Source of the DNA: Limanda limanda
Lineage: Eukaryota > Chordata > Actinopteri > Pleuronectiformes > Pleuronectidae
Assembly: GCF_963576545.1 (NCBI RefSeq)
Contig: NC_083638.1
Span: 31,155,400 to 31,219,399, forward strand
Length of the DNA stretch: 64,000 nucleotides
Direction of reading: 5' to 3'
Shown: piece by piece, positions 1 to 10,534 of the stretch
Layout of the letters: each line of letters opens with the position of its first letter
How positions within the stretch are numbered: the first letter of the stretch is position 1
Position numbers and translations under genes: made by a program
The notes under the pieces: generated by a model
Told to the model about the DNA's origin: nothing
The model's input: only the letters and a program-made list of their open reading frames with translations
Database searches by the model: none

Positions 1-619
1 TTTCACTGCAGCATGTGAAAGAGACACAGAGTCGCACTGTCATGTTTTACTGCCGGAATCACTTAATCGCTTATGTGGTGGTAATAAACCTGCACTGACC
101 TTTAAAGTTCAGCCAGAATATGATGAATCTAGTGCCTGTGTTCTGCCAACATGTGTTATTCCACCAATGGAGGGGGTCAGTTTGGGCAGTGGGCTGCGCC
201 TTGTGGAGTATGACAGCTCTGATGAGTCTGATCCTGAGAGCATGGAGATTTCTGAGGATGCACCAGGGGCGTCTGTTAAACAGGGAAGGGGTGGACCTCC
301 ACTATCAACCAGAATGAAAAAATTTGAGTCATGTGACTCACCAGGATATCTGAGTGTACCTAAATCGACACAGGAAAGAAGACCAGAGGGGCTTTCACCG
401 CCAAGTTTACCGAGCAGGCAGAGATCGTGTACTCTGTCAGGACAGGGCACCTGTGAAACATTAGCCAGAGTAGTTGCCTGTCTGTCAGAGCTCAGAGAGG
501 TAGTGACCAGGCTGCAGACAAAGAAACTCTTCCCATACAACCCTTCCTCCCTCTTAAAAATCTTAGCAGGAGTTGAGATTTGTTCCCAGCAGTCACCTCC
601 ATCACAGTTTAATAAATGA
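1..619 (+). CDS. lins1: LINS1 (Lines homolog), C-terminal part of last exon
   Basis: The frame is open from base 2 to a TGA at 617-619, giving about 205 residues with no start inside the window, so this is the 3' end of a gene running in from the left. It contains an acidic stretch (LVEYDSSDESDPES) and ends with a helical segment followed by KKLFPYNPSSLLKIL. I recall this 'LFPYNP.aLLkLL' ending, preceded by 'YDSSD', from the C terminus of vertebrate Lines-homolog proteins. LINS1 is linked to intellectual disability in people, but its biochemical role is poorly known. The neighbours (cers3, then adamts17, same strand) are those of human LINS1, which supports the call. An ORF on the opposite strand at 109-717 is a shadow. 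A CTGCAG near base 10 could be a splice acceptor, so the exon may begin there. Confidence 0.8.
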   Translation, partial: FTAACERDTESHCHVLLPESLNRLCGGNKPALTFKVQPEYDESSACVLPTCVIPPMEGVSLGSGLRLVEYDSSDESDPESMEISEDAPGASVKQGRGGPPLSTRMKKFESCDSPGYLSVPKSTQERRPEGLSPPSLPSRQRSCTLSGQGTCETLARVVACLSELREVVTRLQTKKLFPYNPSSLLKILAGVEICSQQSPPSQFNK

Positions 620-689
620 TAAAAGCAAATATGTGTTATGTTTTTTAATGTGAGGTGGCGTGGAAGCTTATCTAGTGGTTTAAAGGTTT

Positions 690-897
690 TAATAAATGGT
701 AAATGGTTTGTTTTCATAAAGGGCTTTTCTAGGATTGATGATTATTTAAAGCACCAATCACACACACACACAATCATACAGTGCATCTCTTCTATGAGGG
801 TCAATTCAGGGTTATGTATCTTGTCAAGGACACTTTGGGATGCATATGGGGAAGACTGGGTTAAAACCGCCGACCTTCTGCCCTCAGCCACAGCCCA
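690..897 (-). repeat. Degenerate tRNA-derived SINE
   Basis: This is the oldest-looking of the SINE copies here. It runs from the tail (TAAATGGTAAATGG, then a decayed GCTTTTCTAG-type motif) through CATACAGTGCATCT to the reverse complement of the tRNA-like head, ending in CCTCAGCCACAGCCC. It lies just after the LINS1 stop codon, so it may be part of the LINS1 3' UTR. Confidence 0.7.
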
Positions 898-2589
898 TGA
901 GAGTCTTGTGCATATTCTACCAGAAATTCAATGGTAAATGCTGCAGTAGGATAGTTCAAATAATCTCTTTCCTAACTTCTAGTCCTTGACCCCAATGAGA
1001 AACGTCAGGAGGTCAAGGAAAGATGTGAAGGAAAAGCAGTATGCAGTAAGGAGTTGGGAAAGAAGATAATATGACTCCATTTACACTTTAAAATCAGTGT
1101 TCAACTCTGAGCTGTGCACCTACCATCAAAGTGAGGTTACCTGTTTAAAACAAAATGACAGAACAGATTTTTCCAGCTTATTCAGATGAAACATTTAAAC
1201 ATCAGTTACTCAAAGAACTAACTAAGATCAAATAAATAGATATTAAAAATAAAAACAAAATAAACACGACTGAAATGTTGAAATAATATAATAACAAGGA
1301 ATTTACATGGAGATAACATTATATAAGGGGGAAAATGTTTTCTTGACATTCCACAATCGGACTTCTATATATACTTATGTATATCATTTGTATTTAGTTC
1401 TGATGATCATATTGTGTACTATACATTTTAGTTTGTTGTTCACTAGGACTCCTGACTGGACAGATGTGACAGAGGAGAAATCAGGAGTTCTGGCTGGTGT
1501 CAGGACAATAATACACCTGTTTGTATTTTGTTTTATTTACCACCTCATTTACGTCGGTCTAGTGTAACTATGAGGTTGCTGCGTTTTGAATATTGCTGCA
1601 ATGAATTGTGGGATGGCATTTTCTCCTTTCCTTTCATAAACAAAGGTTCAGTGTTCCCTATGCTAAAGGAGATAAGTTAGGAAGCATTGAAGCTCCTCTC
1701 CTTATGATTTAGAGTATTCAAACAACTCTTATTATGGAAGAAGCTGAAATACTTCCAGATCATTTCATACAGGAATCAAACTAAATTTTCCTTGGCATCG
1801 CAAACCATATTCTCAAAGATGCTTTACACACTCATAACAAGGCATTTTGAATTATGAGCGTGAGAATGACCTCATACAGAGGGCGCCAGTTGAGTAGGCG
1901 CTCCTTCATTATGGCTGTGTGACACACCAGCGTACACACTACTAAAAGGATGTGGCCATATACTGACCAGACCACCTACCCTTCATCCAGTGAATGCTGG
2001 AGAAGGCTATTGGGTAAAGAGGAGAAATAGAGATGAAATGAACCAACACCAGGTTACTACACCAATAAATTCCCCCTTATTATGTGCTTTGATTGGTCAG
2101 CTCTCTATCCTGTGTGTGTTGATACATTTTAGTATCAAATGAATTATAACTACATTTGAAGATATGTTGAACATGCAGACTATTTGACAAACATTTGTAA
2201 GTGCCTATCTTCTCCTATTAGGGATTTCCCAGATACCTTTCCATGTGGCTGTCATGTTAATCATTAGTTAGAAGTGTCATCAAAAGACCCTGTTGATTTA
2301 GCTTGACAAGTGAGTACCAGTGCATTGTTTGCTGTTAGTCTGCACTCCTACCCTAAACTAAAAAGTGAAGGAGCTGACTGTGAACCCTCTCACTGTGAAC
2401 TGTGACTGTGAACCCTCTCACAGTCAACATACCTTCCTATTCCTAGTGGCTTTTGTCCATCAGCCTGCACCCAATAACCCATAGAGATAATTCATATATA
2501 TATATAAATGTTAAAATAATTATTTTACTTGAATGTATTTTATCAAAAGGTATTTTATACAAAAGTATTCATATCATTAATTCAGTAAT
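898..2589. other. Intergenic DNA, no gene seen
   Basis: AT-rich sequence between the LINS1 3' end and the next repeat relic. A short direct duplication around TGTGAACCCTCTCAC occurs near 2380-2425. The small ORF at 1307-1567 has no recognisable domain and no splice or promoter context. Confidence 0.6.
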
Positions 2590-2800
2590 TTGTCAAAGTC
2601 CCTTTGGCAGGGATTGCAGCTCTGTGTCTTCTGTGGGAAGTTTTGGTATGAACATGGATTTCTGCAGTTTATTGCATTCTTCCAGATCATCTCAAGCACT
2701 GGATGCATCTGAATGCACCTGGATGGGAGGCATATGTGAGCTTCTGGTCGTCTTCAGGTCTCTCCTACCACAGGGTTTGAGCCTCAGGTAAAGCTTGGCC
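2590..2800. repeat. Relic of a dispersed fish DNA repeat
   Basis: The run 'GGCAGGGATTGCAGCTCTG ... CATTCTTCCAGATCATCTCAAGC ... GGATGGGAGGCATATGTG ... TTCAGGTCTCTCC' follows, with many substitutions, a repeat I recall as abundant in teleosts. Part of what looks like the same family lies at 28830-29000. The family name is not asserted. Confidence 0.45.
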
Positions 2801-5690
2801 AATGAAGGACAGTCCAGTCTGAAGCTGATACAGCCTGTTCAAGGCAGAAATGCAGAAACCTTTATTTTGCCCTGCAGTTCTGTATAAAATGTACTAACAC
2901 ACAATGGAGTATTGTTCTGACAATAAGGCTGCAGCAGGGGTCGTAAAAGAGCCGTACTGACGTCTTTGTAAAAGGATGACCTGGGACCCTAATGGGACAT
3001 AACACAAACACGCATTTCTCTTTATTTCAGTCTTTAACTAGATCTTGCACTTGTCCTCACTATTGTGCTTTTATAATTGTTATCATTTACTCTCTTTTTT
3101 TATATCTTTTTCTTTTAAATGTAATTTCAATATGTTCCTATTCTACTTGAAACCTGTTCTTTTATTTAAATTACATTAAACCTTGTTTTTATTTTTGGGG
3201 AACAAATTATAGGAGCTATACAAATAAAGTATTTTAATTATTATCATTTTAAAATATAGATTTGCTTTATAACCGCGTATTCTTTAACAACTGTTTCTTT
3301 CCTCTTTCAAACCAAAAGTCAGATGATATTTTAATTTTTTTTTTGAATTTAACAAAACTTTGCAATTTGTTGTTTAGTTTGGGGGGGCTTCGGTAGATAT
3401 TATTATAATAATAATGGGATTTTATATACTAAATATAATTTAGAATGTATACTAGCATATTTTTTTTGAGTTATGTATAACAATAATATTGTTATTTGTC
3501 AAGTCAATGTAATAGCCAAGTTGACTCTCTCTCTCTGTCAGTGCACAGTTTGTATTGTTGGAGAGCTGTCTTTGGTACTTTATCAAGAACACAGTACAAA
3601 CAGGGTTATTTGATCCCCTGAGGGCAGGGAGAAAAAAAAGTTGCTGTGTATTGTGACAACTCACTAGCCTACCTGTACTTCCTTGAGGGGAGTAAAAAAA
3701 CCTTCCCAGGTGATTATGGCTGGAATGGGTGTGACCATGAAGAATGTCAAACAAAGAGCTGGCTTGCTTGTCATTGTGGGAGAATAGAGGGTTTTCCCAG
3801 CCACATTAAATTCCCTATCAAAGCCAGCAGTCAGCCGGTGTGGGAACAAGTGCCCCTACCTGCTCTACCTGTAGCACTGACAGAGGAGAAGGTAAGCCTG
3901 TGTCTTCCTGTGACCTTGGATTGTGATTAATGAGCCTTTGTTTGTTTTAGCTTAAATGTGACAGAGACATCCAAGCTTTTTTATTCTGGTGTGAAATTGT
4001 CCCCTCAGTTGAAAGTTCAAGGAACAACACCGCCTGCAGCCATTGTGGTGATCTGGTCCCAGGAGATCCTACATCGGTTAAGCTTGTTCTCAGGCTGTAC
4101 AAGCATTTTCATAGCTGATCAGATAGTTCAACATTAATTATACAGTGACGTCCAAACTGTGCAGTCAGCCCACTTGAAATCGAAGGGTTTGGGTTAAGAT
4201 TAGTTGCGGTGGTTTAGTACGTTATCTATCTCAGTTTGGCTGTCACAACGATCTGCATTGCCAGGGCAACCTTTGTAGAGTCAGCACCAATGGAAAGGTG
4301 GAATAACAAGTACCTCTAAGAAGTACTAAACAAACAACTTAGATCTAACAGTCTAACCCTAACCCTAAGTCAAGATAGGTTTTTTTACTGTCATGAAAGC
4401 CTAGCATCATCAAAAACATGTTTTTGATCTTTTCAGAGACGAGTAAGGGTTCAGAGTTACTGGAATATCTTCACTTTTAGCTTAATATTCTGCTTTAAAT
4501 TTTGTATTTGTGTTTTGCTATGTTTATCTGCAGTTACTCTTCCTGATTTTGGTAAACATTCCAAATCAGCTCACTGTTAAAGTTTTGAGTCGGTTAGAGG
4601 AGGCGTCAGACGAGGAGTTTTCTATGCAACAGGCAGACTGGACATGCCTTGTCAAGCACATTGCTTACTGAAGCCCCAGCATTTGGCATTGAAAATGCTT
4701 ACATGGTAGTATAGTATTATGTCAACAAAAAAACACTGAGGATGAATTGCAGTTAAAGAGCCCTGCAACCCCTCCCGGCCCATTGATTGAACTGATAATA
4801 AATGCAGAGAGCCTACTTAAAAGTCCAGTCTGTAAAATTTTGGTGAAAGGGATCAATTGGCAGAAATTGAAGATTTAACATAACTGTAGTGGTGTTTTGA
4901 CTAGTGTGTAATCATTTTAACTGTACAAATTGTTGTTTTCTTTACCCTAGAATGGGCCCTTTATATTCAAATTCAAACTTAATATTAACATCAGGAGCGG
5001 GTCCACTCAACGGAGGCCATGATGTTTTTTACAGTAGTCCAAACTGGGCAAACATGAAGGGGAGGGTAAAGCGAGGGATATTCAGCTGCAAAATGCAGCT
5101 TCACCACTAGATGTCACTAAATTCTACGCACTGAACCTTTAACCCTCTGTCAGCGTTGTGACATGTCACTAATGAGACATGTCAGGACCACTCACCCGTG
5201 CACGAAACACTGATAATGTGGTCAGTAATAGCAACACATTGTTATGAAAGGCTGTTGTTGGATTGAATTAAAGCTGACAGAATCTGATTTTAACTTGTTC
5301 CCTCAGAGCACTGTAGGGCTGTTGCACTGTTATTTTTTAATGCATTTTTTATGCTAATCCATCTGTGTCTTTTTCTTTTTTTTTAAACGGCACTCACAAT
5401 ATTAATACCTACAATGTTGGGCTGTGAATCTGACTCTGTGTGACAGTGGAAGGAAACAAAAATTTAATTACATATGGGCATTAACATGAAATCAATATTT
5501 TTTACAAATATCGGATTTAATGACAACAATCTAAAAACTCTACCACAACTACAAGCACAAAAGATTAACATCTAATGGTATGTGTCAGAGTGATGAGTCA
5601 CACAGTAATGTGACTGTTATGCATTATTATGACCTAATATATGACGGAGAGTTCCCCACAAGATTTGCAGTCCAGCCTTGAAACATAACC
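2801..5690. other. Intergenic DNA upstream of cers3
   Basis: No protein-coding exon is supported. It is AT-rich with poly-T and poly-A runs, and a GAGAAG|GTAAGC splice-donor-like site at about 3890 (listed separately). TAACCCTAACCCTAAG at about 4360 is only two telomere-like units. Confidence 0.5.
3780..3891 (+). promoter_or_regulatory. Possible noncoding first exon of cers3
   Basis: The cers3 start codon lies 28 bases into an exon that begins right after a splice acceptor (AG at 8769-8770), so at least one upstream noncoding exon must exist. The best-looking donor I noticed upstream on the plus strand is GAGAAG|GTAAGC, with the exon ending at 3891 +/-1 in a locally GC-richer patch. The 5' end is not defined and other donors are possible, so this is a weak inference. 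Confidence 0.2.
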
Positions 5691-5699
5691 TTGTGCAAG

Positions 5700-6110
5700 G
5701 GCATATTACTGATGATGTGTCCTGTGCCCAATTGAATGTGTACAGATTCGCTTAGATTTTAAATAATATTTCCTTTTAATTTTAAAAGTGTAGTAATTGG
5801 TACAGTTTCTTATAACTATAGGGAGTCTATTCCAGATGTTTGAGGCTCTCACTGAAAAAAAATGACCAAATGTACCATCTGTTTGGAACATAACAGTCTC
5901 CTCTGGTTACTGACCTTGCTAACCTTCGGTCCTTATTCTTAGTTGTAATGCAAACACTTAGAGGAGAAGGAGCTAGTCCATCAAGAATTTTAAACATCAG
6001 GCATAAATCTGTTTATTGTTTGAAGCTGTCCATACTGATTAAATTATACTTGACAATAATGTTACAATGATGGTTACTATTAGGCTATTTAGGACTTTCA
6101 GTGTTTGTTT
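5700..6110 (-). mobile_element. LINE ORF2 3'-end relic
   Basis: Minus-strand translation gives, in shifting frames, segments such as MFKILDGLAPSPL, TRGDCYVPN and SNIWNRLPIVIRN. These resemble the end of LINE reverse transcriptases (typically '...WNsLP..IR...sFK..lK..l'). Frameshifts and stops are frequent, so it is a dead fragment. Confidence 0.5.
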
Positions 6111-6234
6111 ATAAAGTGATTCAACTGGTCTTAAGGTATAATTTGGTTCCCTGTAGCGAAATATACGGTTGTATAATCCTAAAATTATGCCAGGGTATTT
6201 AAAATCATCAACAATAGTTATGTGTTTCCTTCAA

Positions 6235-6590
6235 TAGTCACATCTTGGTGTACCGTCAGTTGCCTCCACCAACCTCAGGCCAGACTTAGTACTCTGGTCC
6301 CCTTGACCAAAGAATACTTACATCATAGAGCTCACAGTCCCATGGAAGGTTGAGGAGGCCTATGAGCATAGAGCTGTGGTATACAGAGCTAGCAGCAGAA
6401 GCGAACCAGCGTGGCTGTAAGACCAAAGTTTGTCCAGTGGAAGTGGGATTCAGAGGATTTGTGGCGTCGTCTATCATCAGACTGCTTAAAGAACTCGTAA
6501 GCAATGGTCAGGCTCAGCGAAAGACCATCAGAACAGTCTCAGAGGTGATCGAATGAAGTAGCCAGTGGATTTGACTCAATAAAACTCATA
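6235..6590 (+). mobile_element. Relic of a LINE with restriction-like endonuclease (R2/NeSL type)
   Basis: The plus strand reads LRPDLVLWSP, a stop, then IIELTVPWKVEEAYEH. After a frameshift it reads RGCKTKVCPVEVGFRGFVASS and a helical tail ending in SSQW. 'RPD...ELTVPWE...' followed by 'GW...PVEVGcRGFv' is the arrangement I know from the C-terminal restriction-like endonuclease of R2/NeSL-related site-specific LINEs. RPD and the E of ELTVPW are the PD...E metal-binding residues. At least one in-frame stop and one frameshift make it inactive. The reverse transcriptase that should precede it is absent. Confidence 0.65.
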
Positions 6591-6599
6591 AACCACTCT

Positions 6600-8770
6600 A
6601 GAACACACACCTGTCAATCTTTTAGCAAGCTGCAGGCTTCAACAACAATGCAAATTTCAGGAACGGTTGAGCACTTGACACAAGCTGAGGACTGATCATC
6701 CTGCAGTGGGCCACCCTTATGGAGGGTGTATAGTGTTGGAAGGCTGAAACACCCAGTGATGAAATTGCACACCCTACTGATGATGTGTCCCGTGCCCAAT
6801 TGACCCAAACTTTTACCCTGATTAAGATTTACCTCCCACACAACTCAGAGAACCCCCACCAGTTGATCGTCTACGACTTTGTAACATCTCGTGTTGTGTA
6901 TTTTGATTCTTTACTATACTCTATGTCAAAGGTAATGAAGGACCACCAGTTTCATGGAAATAAACTAATTAAATCAACTGTTAGCCTTTATTTAGCCCTC
7001 ACATTTATACAAGAACAAGCAACTATACAGGGGCTATAGGCTAGCTATGTAGTTGGTTTCTTTCCCAGCTTTTTCTAAACCAACAGAGTTTTTTGTATTT
7101 TGGCCCATACTTAACAAATCCATTGCCATTCCAAAACATTTACTGCAAGTTTTTTTGTAATAACCACTTGTAATGATGATGGAGGTCTGGGACACCTGCT
7201 GCTGGTATGCTCCCACAGGTTGTTATTGTAACCATGATGGTTTAGCCTGCCACTGGTAGAGACAAATGAGTAACATGGCCATGGTCAGAGGACCTTGTGT
7301 ATTTGCACATGTTGGATCTGCCAAAACAATGTGTGTGTTGGCCATAAACAGACACAAGACTTTGTATTCACATATGCACACAAGGTCGCCTGCAGTCAAA
7401 GAAAAAGGTGGGCAGTTCAAAGAATGTGAAAAGAATAATGCTATGTATAGTGAGGGTATTCTGGACCACATATACAACCACCTGTTTCACAGTAGCCTAC
7501 CTTTCATGGGACAGTGACTCTCTGGGGCTTTGACTTAGCAACTGTCAAACAGCCAGTTTATCCAACGGTTGCAGGGGCTGCTGGTAAAAGAGGGAGGGTC
7601 AACAACTCATCCTCCAGTGCCAGTTGATAAAAGACTGAAGAGACTCCTTGTCAGTCTGATCTATTCTGCTGCCTTTATACAAGTTATTTTACCTCCCAAC
7701 AAACACACACACACACACACACCTATACACACATACACACATACACACACACTGACTCCATGATTAATGACTTTGTACTGTAAGTGTGTCTCTGGGCTGC
7801 AACCTAGACTTTCAAACTTTCATGCAGCTTTTTTCTCTTTCTTTCCCTCCCTGTTTCTGTGTTTGTGTGAGAGAGAGAGGGAGACAGAAAGAGAATTATG
7901 AAATAGGTGTGCAAGCTAATCTTGAGAATCAGGGAGGGATCCCTGGCCAAATATTTGTTTAGGAAACAGATTTTCATGTACAGTAAGTGTAGCTGTATCT
8001 GTGACGGCACATAGCTTCCAACCAACGTCAAGTAGAATCTTTCTAAAATATTACCATATTCCTTCCTCTATTTTTGTCTGAGAAATAACTCAGTTAAACT
8101 TTTACACTTTAGTTATTATAAGTTACTATATGTCTGGTTGAGACTGCACTGAGCACTATACAGAATTTGCACAGAGCTTAGGTGAAAACAATTGGTGTAT
8201 GTACATTTTACACACACACACACACACTTGCACCATCACAAAACCGTAGGTTTTCTCCTGCTTCAGGCAAACCCAGTTTACGGGAAGTCACTGGAACAGC
8301 CAAATACTGGAACAGCCAAATAGTTGTAAACTTTTAGAATATGCTTGTATTTTGTAAATGCATTTTTAACCATATGCAGAATGAACGTCAGTTTTCTGTG
8401 AGACCAATGTCTATGTCAATATTTAACCGAATTTCCAGATGTGCCTTGTTGACAAATGTTTCTTCAGGTTGCTGTATAAAAATGTAATGAGACAACAGAT
8501 GAACATTTGCTTATAAAACCAACCCTGGCTCATTAACAGTATTTTATCTGTGGATTAATGAGCATCATCCTTATCAAATTGATATACAAATTAAATGTAA
8601 TTCCGTGTTAAAAGGCTGATTCCTTGGATATTCTTGGTTCATTTGTTTAATGACAATTTCTTGTGAGTCATGTCATAGTCCTGTCTTTTTAATATATTAG
8701 CAACAGACACATATCTATGTTCATTGGTAGTTCCCCTCCTGAGCTTGACTTATCCCTTATGTGTTTGTAG
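6600..8770. other. Intergenic DNA before the first cers3 coding exon
   Basis: Nothing coding is supported. It holds CA-type microsatellites (7700-7752 and 8210-8227) and a short direct duplication (ACTGGAACAGCCAAAT twice near 8292-8322). The promoter and any noncoding exon of cers3 may lie here or further upstream. Confidence 0.5.
7700..7752. repeat. CA microsatellite
   Basis: Alternating CA interrupted by TA steps. The repeated THTH/TYTH peptides in the overlapping ORF are a by-product of this. Confidence 0.9.
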
Positions 8771-8971
8771 GACCTGGTGGCTGTGTTAAGTAGCAGGGAT
8801 GTTTGACACACTGTATGACTGGTTCTGGTGGGACAGAATCTGGCTGCCAGTGAATCTGACGTGGGCTGACCTGGTAGACAAGGAGGACCGGGTCTACGCC
8901 AAAGCCTCTGATCTTTATGTCACTGTCCCCTATGCCTTTGTCTTCTTACTCCTCAGATACCTGTTTGAAAA
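8771..8971 (+). CDS. cers3: cers3 coding exon 1 with 28 nt of 5' UTR
   Basis: The exon starts after the acceptor ending at 8770 and the ATG is 8799-8801. It encodes residues 1-57 plus two bases, beginning [17 protein letters not shown] and carrying N19LT and the first membrane segment ([12 protein letters not shown]). The start is fixed by the match of this N terminus to the family. Confidence 0.92.
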
Positions 8972-10503
8972 GTAAGAGCCACACTCTGTGCGCCTACTCC
9001 CTCATTTGGTTATACAATACCAACATCACAGCACATTCATAACCCCATTGTTGAACAGTGTGACACACTTCTTCATGACCTTAAACACACACACTGTTGC
9101 AATTCAGGCCCACATACACTCCCTTGCTAGCCAGTATACTTATAACCACAAATATTGTAAAATATATAAAAATGTATCTGTAACATATTTAACATGGAAG
9201 AACAACAACAATAATGTTATGACTTATATAATATACATATGTGTGTGTTTGTGTATAAATAAGAGTCATTTGTGCTTCATGGAAACAAACCTACATCCTC
9301 ATTATCATAAACTACATGTCCTACACTGACATTGTAAGAATTCAACCCTGTGTGTTCTAACTGTGTTCCAGTTGGGTAGCAACACCACTTGCTGTCTCCG
9401 CTGGGATCAGGCAGAGAGCCCATCTGAAAGCACAGGACAACCCCATCCTAGAACTCTACTACACCACTCAGTGCAGACATCCTGCTCAGGTAAACAGAAG
9501 TTCCAATCCACTCAAATATCCATTCTGTGTCCGATGTGACAGTGTATATATATTTTTTTTATTAATAGCAGTATGATAACATCAAATATTACATAGTGAG
9601 GCTTTACTGCTGGCGGCTGCAGACCTGTGATTTCTGCAGGACACACTTTTTGTCGAACAGATGCCAGGGGGAACAAATAAGCCTTTAGATCTGTGATGGA
9701 TCCTCCGGTATTACTGAACTACTTATTGACTCAAAAACTTAGTTCAGAAAACAACACAATGTAATCTTTGGATTTTTGATATGAGATAGTGATTAAGATA
9801 ATATGAATACATTTTTTACATTGAACTCGAATGCTGTGTAGTTTTAATTACAGTGTAGTCAAACACGTTTTCGTTCAACTGTTCCAATAAATGTTACAAG
9901 ATGAATATCCCTTGTACATTTGAAGGTCTTCTGCACAATTGAAGTTACCAACTAGCAGTAGATGTTAGCAGGTGTTAGGAGGCACAAGCGGATGGTATAT
10001 CTGTCTCAACGCTGAAATTACTGCACATGCTGATTTAATGATTAAAAATCCTTCTTAGAAGGTTTTAAATGGATCAGCTGATTACTGAGTGTAATCCATT
10101 ATACCCTTCACACTAGATGCTGCTAATTTATCTATTCCTTGAATTAATACACATATTCTGTGGTAGCACTCCCACTCAGCAGCCACATCACATCACATGA
10201 AAATCAATGTTATGGTTAATCTATTTATTACAAATATCACTTTGACACCATTTGGGGAAATTTTTCAACAAGAACGCACACAGAGGGGTCGACATATATT
10301 TACATTTGAATATATTCTATGCACACATGTTTATATTTGTGTTTAAACATTCACTTTCAGGCAGCCTTTGATGGGCTGTCTAAGAAAAGCTGTTTGTCAG
10401 TGAGACAAGTGGAGCGCTGGTTCAGAAGAAGGCGTAATCAGGACCATCCGGGAGTCCTGAAGAAGTTCAGAGAAGTCTGGTCAGTTCTCTCTCTGTCTCT
10501 CTC

Positions 10504-10534
<31 letters not shown>

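Noticed and set aside
4355..4375. Interstitial telomere repeat
   Set aside because: Only about two CCCTAA units, within chance for AT-rich DNA.
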